A stretch of DNA of 64,000 nucleotides from CAVSRC01 sp963798195 (GCA_963798195.1 CAWCSF010000006.1:310001-374000); one strand, 5' to 3'. Numbered from the stretch's first letter, positions 37,366 to 46,785 are shown. Numbers and translations are program-made. The notes: generated from the letters alone by a model not told the origin.

Positions 37366-38906
37366 ATGGTTTCTCACGTCACGACGGTGGCGTTTCAGGG
37401 GATCGAGGCGGTCCCCGTCGACGTCCAGGTGCAGATCGTGCCGGGGCTGCCGCGGTTCATCATCGTCGGCCTGCCCGACAAGGCGGTGAACGAGAGCGGC
37501 GAGCGGGTGCGCGAGCGCGCTGCACGCCTCCGGCCTGTCGCTGCCGCCGAAGCGCATCATCGTCAATCTCGCGCCGGCCGACCTGCCCAAGGAGGGCAGC
37601 CACTACGACCTGCCGATCGCGCTCGCGCTGATGGCGGCGATCGGCGCGATTCCCGGCGACCAGCTCGGCGATTTCGTCGCGCTCGGCGAACTGGCGCTCG
37701 ACGGCACCATCGCGCCGGTCGCCGGCGTGCTGCCGGCGGCGATCGCCGCCAATGCGCAGGGGCGCGGCCTCATCTGCCCGGCGGCGTCCGGCCCGGAGGC
37801 GGCCTGGGCGAGCGGCGACATGGCGATCCTCGCGCCGCGCAGCCTGATCGCCATCGCCAATCATTTCCGCGGCACGCAGGTGCTCTCGCGGCCCGAGGCC
37901 GGCGTCGCCGAAGCCGGCGGCGCGCTGCCCGATCTTGCCGACATCAAGGGTCAGGAGACCGCCAAGCGCGCGCTCGAAGTCGCCGCCGCCGGCGGCCACC
38001 ACCTGCTGATGGTCGGCCCGCCCGGCGCCGGCAAGTCGATGCTGGCGAGCCGCCTGCCGTCGATCCTGCCGCCGCTGACGCCGGCCGAACTGCTGGAAGT
38101 CTCGATGGTCGCCTCGGTCGCCGGCGAGATTTCCAACGGCAAGCTGACGCGGCGGCGTCCCTTCCGCGCGCCGCACCATTCCGCCTCCATGGCCGCCATG
38201 GTCGGCGGCGGCATCCGCGCCCGGCCGGGCGAGGCGTCGCTCGCCCATAACGGCGTGCTGTTCCTCGACGAGTTTCCCGAGTTCACGCCGCAGGTGCTGG
38301 ATTCGCTGCGCCAGCCGCTGGAGACCGGCGAGACGGTCGATCGCCCGCGCCAACTACCGCATCAGCTACCCGTCGCGTGATCCAGCTGGTCGCCGCGATG
38401 AACCCCTGCCGCTGCGGCATGGCCGGCGAGCCCGGCCACGTCTGCCGGCGCGGCCCGCGCTGCGTCGACGATTATCAGGCGCGCATCTCCGGGCCGCTGC
38501 TCGACCGCATCGACATCCGCATCGACGTGCCGGCGGTCTCGGCCGCCGACCTGATCCTGCCCGCCCCGTCGGAGCCGTCGCGCGCGGTCGCCGAGCGGGT
38601 CGCCGCCGCCCGCGCCATCCAGCGCGAGCGCTTCGCCGCACTGGGGCTGGCGCAAGGTGCGCACCAACGCCCAGTGCGCGCCGTCGGTGATCGAGAAGGT
38701 CGCCGCAGCCGACGCGCCCGCCACGGCGCTGCTGAGGCAGGCGGCGGAGGCGATGCACCTCTCGGCGCGCGGCTATCACCGCGTGCTCAAGGTGGCGCGC
38801 ACGCTGGCCGATCTCGACGGGGCCGACATCGGTCGGCCGCATCCACCTCGCCGAGGCGCTGTCCTACCGCGCCGTTGGCGAGCGGCTGGCCGCCGCCGCG
38901 GCCTGA
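37366..38906 (+). CDS. comM: YifB/ComM family AAA+ ATPase (five +1 frameshifts)
   Basis: Mg-chelatase-like AAA+ protein; ComM is a branch-migration helicase in natural transformation. An N-terminal Lon-like domain (VTTVAFQGIEAVPVDVQVQIVPGLPRFIIVGLPDKAVNESGERVR, LPPKRIIVNLAPADLPKEGSHYDLPIAL) precedes Walker A VGPPGAGKSMLASRLPSILPP, LFLDEFPEF and the MNPCRCG zinc-type segment. Extra bases are at 37513, 38339, 38379, 38647 and 38831; 1541 minus 5 is 1536 nt, 511 residues, the family length. ATG 37366 fits the family start; the frame is open to GTG 37351. Confidence 0.92.
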
Positions 38907-38997
38907 AGCGCGCGGCCGTCAAGCATTTCGCAATCATGATGGGTCATGGTGCGGCGTCGCGCGGGCCCGCCGCTTGCGCGCATGATCGAGTGCGCCC

Positions 38998-40983
38998 ATG
39001 GCCCGTCCGCCAGCCGAAGAGAAGGGGAATGCGCCGCCCGCCGCCCGTTCGGGCGAACGGCCGAAGGCGGCCGATCTCGTTTCGCCGCCGGTCACCGGGC
39101 CGCGCCGCGTGGCAGCGGCCCTGTTCGGTTTCGTGGCCGGCCTCGGCATCCTCGTCGCCGGGGCGCTGGCCTGGACCACGCCGGCGCTGGCGCCGATCGT
39201 CGCGCCGCTGGTGGTGCTGGCCGGGGCCGTCGCGCTGTGGGGCGCCGACCGCGCCGATCAGCGCCGGCTGGAGAACGATCTCGCCCGGCTGAGCGGCGAC
39301 AACCGCCGCCTCGCCGAGATGGTCGAGCAGCTCTCCGACACCGCCTGGGAGATCCGCGAGAGCGAGGAGCGCTATCGCAGCCTGATCGAGGCGCGGCAGA
39401 AGGCCGAGGAGGCGAGCCAGGCGAAGTCGCGCGTGCTCGCCACCGTCAGCCACGAATTCCGCACGCCGCTGAACGGCATCCTCGGCCTCACCGGCCTGCT
39501 GCTCGAGACGCGAGCTGACGCCGGACCAGGAGACCTACGCCCGCGCCGTGCATTCCTCCGGCGAGGCGCTGCTCGCGCTGGTCGACGACATGCTCGATTT
39601 CTCGCGCATCGAGGCCGGCCGCCTCGACCTGCGGCCCGAGGCGACCGACCTGGAATCGCTGCTGCAGGAAATCGCCGAGCTGCTCGCCGGGCGCGCCCAC
39701 GTCAAGGGCATCGACATCGCCACCGAGATCGGACCGCGGTGTGCCGGCGGCGGTGATGGTGGATGCGCCGCGCCTGCGCCAGGTGCTGATCAACCTCGCC
39801 GGCAACGGCGTGAAGTTCACCGAGGCCGGCGGCGTCACGCTGCGCGTCGGCCTTGGCAGCGCGCCGGAGGAAGGCCACGTGGCGATCGCCTTCGCGGTTG
39901 CCGACACCGGGCCGGGCATCGCGCCGAGCGATGCCGAGCGGCTCTTCGGCGAGTTCGAGCAGAGCGACACCGCGCTCAACCGGCGCCATGGCGGCGCCGG
40001 ACTCGGCCTCGCCATCTCGCGCCGCATCGTGCGCCAGATGGGCGGCGACCTGTGGGTCGAGCCGGGCGACGGCGGCGGCTCGGTGTTCCGCTTCACGCTC
40101 GACCTCAAGGTCGCGGCGCGCGCGCCGGAGGCCGACACGTCGCTCACCGGGCGATCGGTACTGGTCGTCGCGCCCGGAGGCACCGAGCCGGCCGTGCTCG
40201 TCCGCACCCTCGCTGCCGCCGGCGCCGCGGCGCGCGCTGCGCTGAGCGCCAACGAAGCAGCCGCCTTGATCGGCGCCGCCACCGCCGCCGGCCAGCCCTA
40301 CGACGCGATCCTGGTCGATACCCGTCTCACGCCCGATCCCGCCACGACGCTTGCGCGCATCCGCGAGGCGGCCGGGCGCCGGATCCCAGCGGCGCGTGCT
40401 CATCGAGCCGGGCCAGCGCGGCGACGTCGAGGGGCTGCGCGCCGCCGGCTTCGACGCCTATCTCGTGCGCCCGGTGCGTCGCGAGTCGCTGACGCGGATC
40501 GTCGGCGCGCTGGTCGTCGGCGGCGAAGGCTTCCATGTCGACCCGGGCGATGCCCGGCCCCGCGCGCCGACGGCCCCGCGCCGCGCCGCGATCAGCCTGC
40601 GGGTGCTGCTCGCCGAGGACAACGAGATCAACGCGCTGCTGGCGCGCGCGGTGCTGGAGGGGCTTGGCCACGAGGTCACCGAGGTGCGCGACGGCGCCGC
40701 CGCGGTCGACGCGGCCACCGGTCCGGCGGCGCGGTTCGATCTGGTGCTGATGGACCTGCACATGCCGGGCCTGGACGGGCTCGCGGCCGTGCGCGCCATC
40801 CGCGATCACGAGCGCCGTGCAGGCGTGCGCCGTGTGCCGATCCTGGCGCTGACCGCCGACGTGCTGGCCGAGACGCGCGCCGAGGCGGAAGCCGCCGGCA
40901 TCGATGGCATGCTGGAAAAGCCGATGACCCCCGACACGCTGCGGCGTGCGCTGGCAGAGGTCACCACGCGCGCCGCCGCCTAG
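38998..40983 (+). CDS. Membrane hybrid sensor histidine kinase with receiver domains (three +1 frameshifts)
   Basis: A 660-residue hybrid kinase. Two hydrophobic segments (about residues 38-58 and 61-81) form a membrane hairpin with almost no periplasmic part. A coiled-coil/PAS-like helix (ESEERYRSLIEARQKAEEA) leads to the H-box VSHEFRTPLNGILGLTGLL with His152, then N-box, GLGLAISRRIVRQMGG and a C-terminal receiver (LLAEDNEINALLARAVLE, LVLMDLHMPGLDG, LEKPMTP). An additional poorer receiver-like stretch with ILVDTRLTPDP lies between. Extra bases at about 39511, 39731-39737 and 40386-40395. No partner response regulator is adjacent. Confidence 0.88.
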
Positions 40984-40992
40984 AGGCGACGC

Positions 40993-41656
40993 TCAGGCGG
41001 CGTTGTCGCCGGAAGCTTCCGCCGTCGTGGCGGCTTGATCGGGCTTGTCCTCGGCCTGCGGTGCGGGCGCCGGCGCCGGCGCGGCCTTTGGCCGCTTGAC
41101 CACCGACACCAGTGACCGGCCGCAGCACGCGGTCGCCGATGGCGTAGCCCGCCTGCATCTCCTCGGCGACGGTGCCGGGCTGTGCGTCGGGATTCTCGAT
41201 CTCGAACATCGCCTGATGGAAGCTCGGGTCGAACTTCTGGCCCTTCGCCTCGACGCGGCGCACGCCGAACTTGGTCAGCGTCTGCTCCAGGCCGCGCTCG
41301 GTCACCTCGACGCCCTCGATCAGGGCAGTCAGCGCCTTGTCGCCGCCCTGGCGCAGCTCCTGCGGCACCGCCTCGATGGCGCGGCGCAGGTTGTCGCCAA
41401 CCGTCAGCATGTCGCGGGCAAAGGAGGCGACGGCGTACTGGCGCTGGTCGGCGACCTCGCGCTCGGTCCGCCGGCGCATGTTCTCCATCTCGGCAAGCGT
41501 CCGCAGCAGCTTGTCCTTCATGTCCGCCACTTCGGCCTTCAGCGCGCCGGCCTCGTCGGCCGAGAGCGCGGGCGCGGCCGTCTCGGGAGCGCCGGGCGCC
41601 CCGGGAGCGTTGTCGTTGGTCTCTTTTTCGGGCGTGGTCGGGGTTTCGTCGGCCAT
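40993..41656 (-). CDS. grpE: Nucleotide exchange factor GrpE (one +1 frameshift)
   Basis: Cochaperone that releases ADP from DnaK. An acidic low-complexity N-terminus and long coiled coil (EAGALKAEVADMKDKLLRTLAEMENMRRR) are followed by the beta domain with GVRRVEAKGQKFDPSFHQAMFEIEN and GYAIGDRVLRP. Near 41116 one extra base shifts the frame after the last Pro; the continuation SLVSVVKRPKA and an Ala/Pro-rich tail end at 40993, giving 220 residues. ATG 41654-41656 is the start. hrcA usually sits next to grpE in related genomes; here they are 12 kb apart. Confidence 0.92.
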
Positions 41657-41748
41657 CATCCGTTCCAATTGCAAATTCGGGTCGGGTTCGGCCCCGTATG
41701 TCATGGTCCGCGGGGCAAAAATCAAGCGGGAAAGGCTGATTGCGGCCT

Positions 41749-42703
41749 CTAAATGCGCCTGAGCGCCACCTTTTCGATGCGGTGGTCGCCGCCCTTGCGG
41801 AGGATCAGGTCGGCGCGCGGCCGGGTCGGCAGGATGTTTTCGAACAGGTTGACGAGGTTGATGCGCGTCCACAGGCCGAGGGCGATCTCCTCGGCCTCCT
41901 TGTCGGTCAGCGCCGCATAGCGGTGGAAGTAGGATTTCGGGTCCTGGAAGGCGGTCTGGCGCAGGCTGCGGAAGCGCTCGACATACCAGCGGCGCACCTC
42001 CGCTTCGTCGGCATCGAGGTAGATCGAGAAATCGAAATAGTCGGAGACGAAGGGCACGGCGCGGCCGTCGCGCGGCAGGCGCGAGGTCTGCAGCACGTTC
42101 AGGCCCTCGAGGATCAGGATGTCCGGCCGGTCCACGGAGATCGTCTTGCCCGGCATGATGTCATAGGCGAGGTGCGAATAGACCGGCGCCGTGACATGGG
42201 CCTTGCCGGCCTTGATGTCGCGCAGGAAGGCGAGCAGGGCGGGCAGGTCGTAGCTTTCCGGAAAGCCCTTGCGTTCCATCAGCCCTTCGCGCGCCAGCAC
42301 CGCGTTCGGCAGGAGGAAGCCGTCGGTGGTGACAAGGTCGACCTTCGGCGTGTTCGGCCAGCGGGTGAGCAGGGCGCTCAGCACGCGGGCCGTCGTCGAT
42401 TTGCCGACCGCCACCGATCCGGCGATGGCGATGATGAACGGCGTCACGCCATCGGTGGTGCCGAGGAAGGTGCGCGTCGCCTGGTGCAGGGCCTGCGCCG
42501 CGCCGACGTAGAGGCTGAGCAGGCGCGACAGCGGCAGGTAGATCTCGATCACGTCGTCGAGCGAGATCGGATCGTTCAGGCTCTGCAGCCGCTTCAGGTC
42601 GTCGCCGGAGAGCGTCATCGGCGTGTCGGCGCGCAGCTTCGCCCATTCCTCGCGGGTGAAGGTCCTGTGCGGCGAGAGATCCTGCGACGCGATGTTGGTC
42701 CAT
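41749..42703 (-). CDS. coaA: Type I pantothenate kinase (one +1 frameshift near the N-terminus)
   Basis: First step of coenzyme A synthesis. The P-loop is AIAGSVAVGKSTTARVL, followed by VDLVTTDGFLLPN, KGFPESYDLPALLAFL, YSHLAYDIMPG and ILILEGLNVLQ. ATG 42703 overlaps the hisE stop (TGATG). Within the first 25 nt, between about 42684 and 42698, one extra base must be skipped to join to the conserved SPHRTFTREEWAKLRADTPMTLS; then the gene has 317 residues, as expected. An internal ATG at 42618 also exists but would lose the FTREEW segment. Confidence 0.9.
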
Positions 42704-43032
42704 CAGCGTGTGCCCCCGCGCGCCGCCTTTTCGGCGTGGCCGCCTTGCGCCGTGCGCTTCTCCAGTTCCGCCATGACGGCCGTCAGCTCGACGCCGCCGG
42801 CCTTCAGCATGACGAGCAGGTGGTAGAGCACGTCGGCGGCTTCCGCCGTCAGGTGCTGCCTGTCGCCGCCGACCGCGGCGAGAGCCGCCTCCACGGCCTC
42901 TTCGCCGAATTTCTTGGCGCAGCGCTCGACGCCGTCGCCGAGCAGCTTCGCGGTGTAGGATGCCGACGGATCGGCCGCGCTGGCGCGGTCGTCGACGATC
43001 TTCGCGAGGTCGCTCAGGGTAAAATCGGTCAT
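42703..43032 (-). CDS. hisE: Phosphoribosyl-ATP pyrophosphatase
   Basis: Second step of histidine synthesis, hydrolysing PR-ATP to PR-AMP. The 109-residue all-alpha MazG-like product has TLSDLAKIVDDRA, SYTAKLLGDGVERCAKKFGEEAVEAALA with the metal-binding Glu residues, and EAADVLYHLLVMLKAGG. ATG 43030-43032 overlaps the hisF stop (ATGA). Complete, without a frameshift, although its neighbours on both sides are broken. Confidence 0.96.
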   Translation of the reverse strand: MTDFTLSDLAKIVDDRASAADPSASYTAKLLGDGVERCAKKFGEEAVEAALAAVGGDRQHLTAEAADVLYHLLVMLKAGGVELTAVMAELEKRTAQGGHAEKAARGGTR

Positions 43033-43818
43033 GGGTCTAGTCCGTCCAGGCGCACCGGCACGCCGAACGCCGCCATGTGCTCCTTCGCCTGCCGGATGGT
43101 GAAGGTGCCGAAGTGGAAGATGGAGGCGGCCAGAACGGCCGAAGCGTGGCCCTCGGTGCACGCCCTCGACCAGGTGGTCGAGCGTGCCGACGCCGCCCGA
43201 CGCGACCACCGGCACCGGCACCGCGTCGGCGATCGGCGCGGGTCAGCGCGAGGTCGAAGCCGTCGCGCGTTCCGTCGCGGTCCATCGAGGTGAGCAGGAT
43301 TTCGCCGGCGCCGAGCTTCGCCACCTCCTCGGCATAGGCGACGGCGTCGATGCCGGTGGCGTTGCGGCCGCCGTGGGTGAAGACCTCGAAGCGCGGCGGG
43401 TCGCCTTCGCGGTTGACGCGCTTGGCGTCGATGGCGACCACGATCGCCTGCGCGCCGAATTTCTCGCGGCGCTTCGCGCCACGATGCGCCGGTCGCGCAC
43501 GGCGGCGGTGTTGATCGACACCTTGTCGGCGCCGGCCAGCATCAGCGCGCGCACGTCGTCGACGGTGCGCACGCCGCCGCCGACCGTCACCGGCATGAAG
43601 CACTGCTCGGCCGTGCGCGCGACGACGTCGAGCAGGATGTCGCGCTCCTCGTGGCTGGCGGTGATGTCGAGGAAGCAGAGCTCGTCGGCGCCGGCCGCGT
43701 CATAGGCGCGGGCGGCCTCCACCGGATCGCCGGCGTCGGTCAGGTCGACGAAGCGGACGCCCTTGACGACACGGCCGTCCTTGACGTCGAGGCAGGGAAT
43801 GACGCGGGTCTTCAGCAT
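43029..43818 (-). CDS. hisF: Imidazole glycerol phosphate synthase subunit HisF (four +1 frameshifts)
   Basis: Cyclase subunit forming IGP and AICAR with ammonia from HisH. The barrel starts LKTRVIPCLDVKDGRVVKGVRFVDL with catalytic Asp, then YDAAGADELCFLDITAS, PVTVGGGVRTVDDVRALMLAGADKVSINTAAV, GAQAIVVAIDAKRV, GAGEILLTSMDRDGT with the second catalytic Asp, PVVASGGVGTLDHLVEG. Extra bases at 43477, 43470, 43234 and 43158. 790 minus 4 gives 786 nt, 261 residues, ending VPVRLDGLDP and overlapping hisE. A 48-bp copy of its 5' end lies 121 nt upstream. Confidence 0.92.
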
Positions 43819-43820
43819 GG
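43773..43820. repeat. Direct repeat, copy 1 (hisF 5' end)
   Basis: These 48 nt cover the hisF start codon and its first 15 codons. The same 48 nt recur at 43895-43942 in the same orientation with one mismatch (GGGAATG versus GGGGATG). Confidence 0.9.
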
Positions 43821-43894
43821 GGGTTGCCTGCGGCACGCGTCGTTGTTTGTTGGCTTTTGCCCGTCCTCGCGCAAGCGCTGCGGGCGGGCGGGCC

Positions 43895-43942
43895 GGCCGT
43901 CCTTGACGTCGAGGCAGGGGATGACGCGGGTCTTCAGCATGG
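43895..43942. repeat. Direct repeat, copy 2 (duplicated hisF 5' fragment)
   Basis: A second copy of the first 48 nt of hisF, including an ATG and the codons for LKTRVIPCLDVKDGR, in the gap between hisF and the membrane-protein gene. It is not followed by more hisF sequence. It could have arisen by local duplication or by an assembly fold; 121 nt separate the copies. Confidence 0.85.
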
Positions 43943-43947
43943 CACCC

Positions 43948-44265
43948 TCAAACCTGACCAGTCGGCGGCGTGACTTTGCGCCGGTCTGCGTTGCGCATCA
44001 CGACGGCCACGATCAGCCAGGTCAGCAGCGCGATACCACCGAGCGGGATGGTCGCCAGCATGAGCCAGCCCATCACGCCGAGCGTGTAGAGGGTCTCGCC
44101 GATATCCTTCCCGCCGACGATGCACGGATTGACGGAGCCCTCGTTCAACGCGCAGCCGTTCGCATTGGCGATCGACCCGGCAATGATCACGGAAACGATC
44201 GGCGCGACGGTGACGATCACGATCACCGCCAGCGCGATCCACATGACGATCCAGCGCTTCTGCAT
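43948..44265 (-). CDS. Small membrane protein of unknown function in the his cluster
   Basis: A 105-residue protein with two clear hydrophobic segments (about residues 8-32 and 62-92, the latter possibly two helices) and a short loop with two cysteines (GCALNEGSVNPCIVGG). The C-terminus is basic and cytosolic by the positive-inside rule. It lies between hisA and hisF on their strand, 12 nt from hisA. Unrelated small membrane genes are often found in this place in Hyphomicrobiales. No function is inferred. Confidence 0.8.
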   Translation of the reverse strand: MQKRWIVMWIALAVIVIVTVAPIVSVIIAGSIANANGCALNEGSVNPCIVGGKDIGETLYTLGVMGWLMLATIPLGGIALLTWLIVAVVMRNADRRKVTPPTGQV

Positions 44266-44277
44266 GGGGCACCGTCC

Positions 44278-45015
44278 TCACGCCGCCTCGCGCTCCGCGA
44301 TCAACTTCAGCGCCGCCGCCGGGTCGAGCCGCCCGTCATAGAGCGCGCGGCCGGAGATGGCGCCTTCGAGGATCGCGCAGTCGGGCTCGAGCAGCCGCTC
44401 GACATCGGCCAGCGAAGCGAGGCCGCCCGAGGCGATGACGGGGATCGAAACCGCGTTGGCGAGCTTGAGCGTCGCCGCGATGTTGAGACCCTTGAACAGG
44501 CCGTCGCGCTCGATGTCGGTGTAGATGATCGCCGCGACGCCGGCGTCCTCGAACTGGCGGGCGAGATCGATCACGTCCATCTCGGTGGTCTCCGCCCAGC
44601 CGCGCACGGCGACCTTGCCGCCGCGGGCGTCGATGCCGACGGCGACCTGACCGGGGAACGTGCGCGCCGCGGTCTTCACCAGCGCCGGCTCGCTCACCGC
44701 CACGGTGCCGAGGATCACGCGCGCCATGCCCTTGGCGAGCCAGCCCTCGATCGCGGCCATGTCGCGGATGCCGCCGCCGAGCTGCACCGGCACGGTGGTC
44801 GCCGCGAGGATCGCATCCACCGCTTCGCCATTGACCGAACGCCCGGCGAAGGCGCCGTTGAGATCGACGACATGCAGCCTTGAGAAACCGGCCGCCGCGA
44901 AGGCGCGCGCCTGCGCTGCCGGGTCGCGGTTGAACGTGGTCGCCTGCGCCATGTCGCCCTGCACGAGGCGGACGCAGGCGCCGTCCTTCAGGTCGATCGC
45001 GGGAAACAGGATCAC
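44278..45015 (-). CDS. hisA: Phosphoribosylformimino-5-aminoimidazole carboxamide ribotide isomerase
   Basis: Fourth step of histidine synthesis. The 245-residue TIM barrel shows ILFPAIDLKDGACVRLVQGD with the catalytic Asp, HVVDLNGAFAG, VQLGGGIRD, GIDARGGKVAVRGW with the second Asp, YTDIERDG and VIASGGLASLADV. GTG 45013-45015 overlaps the hisH stop as GTGA; a longer GTG start at 45024 is less likely. No frameshift. Confidence 0.96.
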   Translation of the reverse strand: MILFPAIDLKDGACVRLVQGDMAQATTFNRDPAAQARAFAAAGFSRLHVVDLNGAFAGRSVNGEAVDAILAATTVPVQLGGGIRDMAAIEGWLAKGMARVILGTVAVSEPALVKTAARTFPGQVAVGIDARGGKVAVRGWAETTEMDVIDLARQFEDAGVAAIIYTDIERDGLFKGLNIAATLKLANAVSIPVIASGGLASLADVERLLEPDCAILEGAISGRALYDGRLDPAAALKLIAEREAA

Positions 45016-45662
45016 GGCGCCCACTCCAGGAAGTTGGCGATGAGCTTGAGGCCGAGCTTCTGGCTCTTCTCGGGGTGGAACTGGGAGCCGGCGATGTTGC
45101 CGCGCGCGACGATGGCCGTGACCGGTCCGCCATAGTCGGCGACCGCGGCGACGTCGTCGTCGCGCTCCGCCACCAGGTGGAAGCCGTGCAGGAAATAGGC
45201 GTGCCAGCCCTCGGAGCCGAGGCTGATGCCGTCGAACAGCTTGTGGCGCGTCATGGCGGTCATGGTGTTCCAGCCCATGTGCGGCACCTTGAGCGCCGGA
45301 TCGTTGGGCTCGACGGCGCGCACCTCGCCGGGAATGCGGTCGAGGCCGGGCGTCACCGCGTGTTCGACGCCGCGCGTGGCGAGTAGCTGCATGCCGACGC
45401 AGATGCCGAAGAAGGGGCGGCCGCGCGTGTCGATCGCCTCGTCGATCGCGTCGATCATGCCGTCGATGGCGTCGAGATTGCGCTTGCAGTCGGCGAAAGC
45501 CCCGTCGCCCGGCAGCACGACGCGATCGGCGCGGGCGACGATGTCCGGGTTGGCGGTTATGACGACGTCCTCGCGGATGCCGCTCGCGGCGATGGCGTGC
45601 TGGAACGCCTTCTCGGCCGATCGCAGGTTGCCGGCGCCGTAGTCGATGATCGCGACGGTCAC
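45012..45662 (-). CDS. hisH: Imidazole glycerol phosphate synthase subunit HisH
   Basis: Glutaminase subunit that feeds ammonia to HisF. The 216-residue class I amidotransferase has VAIIDYGAGNLRS, VLPGDGAFADC, FGICVGMQLL with the nucleophile Cys, PHMGWN, and GSQFHPEKSQ with catalytic His and Glu. GTG 45662 overlaps the DUF2628 stop as GTGA; the open frame upstream is shadow. No frameshift. Confidence 0.96.
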   Translation of the reverse strand: MTVAIIDYGAGNLRSAEKAFQHAIAASGIREDVVITANPDIVARADRVVLPGDGAFADCKRNLDAIDGMIDAIDEAIDTRGRPFFGICVGMQLLATRGVEHAVTPGLDRIPGEVRAVEPNDPALKVPHMGWNTMTAMTRHKLFDGISLGSEGWHAYFLHGFHLVAERDDDVAAVADYGGPVTAIVARGNIAGSQFHPEKSQKLGLKLIANFLEWAP

Positions 45663-46177
45663 CGCGCGCCTCCCGGCGCCGGGAACAGCCCGACGATCTC
45701 GCCGGCTTCCGCGGACGGCGTGGCGCTTTGCGGCGGCGGCAGCGCGGGAACGGATGTGGTTGCCGGCGTCTGCGGCGGTGGCGGCGGCGGAGCCGTCACG
45801 ACCGGCGGCTGCCATTCGGCGAAAAACCGCGTTTCCACCTCGCGGCGGCGACCGTCGACCACGCCGATGAACGCCCACCCGCGCGAGACAAGCTTCCAGC
45901 GGCGGAGCGCGTTCGCCTCGAGCGCGAAAAGCAGGTGCAGCAGCGCCAGCGTGATCCACGGCAGCGGACCGCCGTAACGGCTGCCGAGGATGCTGAGCGC
46001 CACGCTCGCGCCGAGGAAGACCACGAAGACGAGCCACATCTTGCGGAACAGCAGCCAGAGTTCCGGGATGAACAGCGCCGGCCAGCAGAACCCGTCCTTG
46101 ACGAACAGGAAGCGGACAGGGTCCGGCGCGGTCTCGCCGGCCTGGGGTGGCGGCGCGAAGACGGTGTAGAGCGGCAT
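45659..46177 (-). CDS. DUF2628 family membrane protein
   Basis: A 172-residue protein with an N-terminal YTVFAPPP motif typical of DUF2628, FVKDGFCWPALFIPELWLLFRKMW, two hydrophobic segments (about 47-64 and 72-90), RGWAFIGVVDG, and a Pro-rich cytosolic tail. DUF2628 genes sit between hisB and hisH in many Hyphomicrobiales, so it belongs to this cluster by position. Role unknown. Its stop overlaps the hisH start, implying coupling. Confidence 0.87.
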   Translation of the reverse strand: MPLYTVFAPPPQAGETAPDPVRFLFVKDGFCWPALFIPELWLLFRKMWLVFVVFLGASVALSILGSRYGGPLPWITLALLHLLFALEANALRRWKLVSRGWAFIGVVDGRRREVETRFFAEWQPPVVTAPPPPPPQTPATTSVPALPPPQSATPSAEAGEIVGLFPAPGGAR

Positions 46178-46197
46178 TGGTCTCGAGCCTCGGCCGG

Positions 46198-46785
46198 TCA
46201 GAGCCGGCCCTTGGTAGAGGGAACGCGCTTTGGCTGGCGCGCGTCGATGGCGACGGCCGAGCGTAGCGCCCGCGCCACCGCCTTGAAGCAGGTTTCGGCG
46301 ATATGGTGGTTGTTGCGCCCGTACAGGTTCTCGATGTGCAGCGTGATCCCGGCGTTCTGCGCGAAAGCCTGGAAGAACTCGCGGAACAGCTCGCTCTCCA
46401 TCTCGCCGACCTTCACCCGGGTGAAATTCACCTTCCACACCAGATAGGGCCGCCCGGAGATGTCGATCGCGGCGCGCGTCATCGCCTCGTCCATCGGCAG
46501 GTGGACGTCGGCATAGCGGGTAATGCCCTTCATGTCGCCGAGCGCCTCACGGATCGCCTGACCGAGCGCGATGCCCACGTCCTCGACCGTGTGATGCTGG
46601 TCGATGTGCAGGTCGCCCTTCGCCTTGATCGTCACGTCGATGAGGCTGTGGCGGGCGATCTGCTCCAGCATGTGGTCGAAGAAGCCGACGCCGGTCGCGA
46701 TCGACGCCTTGCCGGCGCCGTCGAGGTCGACGGTGACCGCGATGTCGGTTTCCTTGGTTTTGCGCTTGATCGTGGCGCGTCGCAT
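46198..46785 (-). CDS. hisB: Imidazoleglycerol-phosphate dehydratase
   Basis: Sixth step of histidine synthesis, dehydrating IGP. The 195-residue product shows RKTKETDIAVTVDLDG, the metal-binding FFDHMLEQIARHSL, DLHIDQHHTVEDVGIALGQA and its inverse DEAMTRAAIDISGRPYLVW and HIENLYGRNNHHIAETCFKA. No phosphatase domain is fused. It is divergent from hslV; the 188-nt gap should hold both promoters, but I could not fix a convincing heat-shock promoter there. Confidence 0.97.
   Translation of the reverse strand: MRRATIKRKTKETDIAVTVDLDGAGKASIATGVGFFDHMLEQIARHSLIDVTIKAKGDLHIDQHHTVEDVGIALGQAIREALGDMKGITRYADVHLPMDEAMTRAAIDISGRPYLVWKVNFTRVKVGEMESELFREFFQAFAQNAGITLHIENLYGRNNHHIAETCFKAVARALRSAVAIDARQPKRVPSTKGRL

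Noticed and set aside
34300..43818. Genuine large-scale pseudogene formation in rsmI, gshB, comM, grpE, coaA and hisF.
   Set aside because: All events are single +1 insertions, conserved motifs are kept on both sides, and several genes are essential or nearly so; real decay would also show deletions, stops and substitutions.
34300..43818. Programmed +1 ribosomal frameshifting as a general feature.
   Set aside because: No shared slippery sequence or stop-codon context is found at the sites, and intact genes of the same kind lie nearby without shifts.
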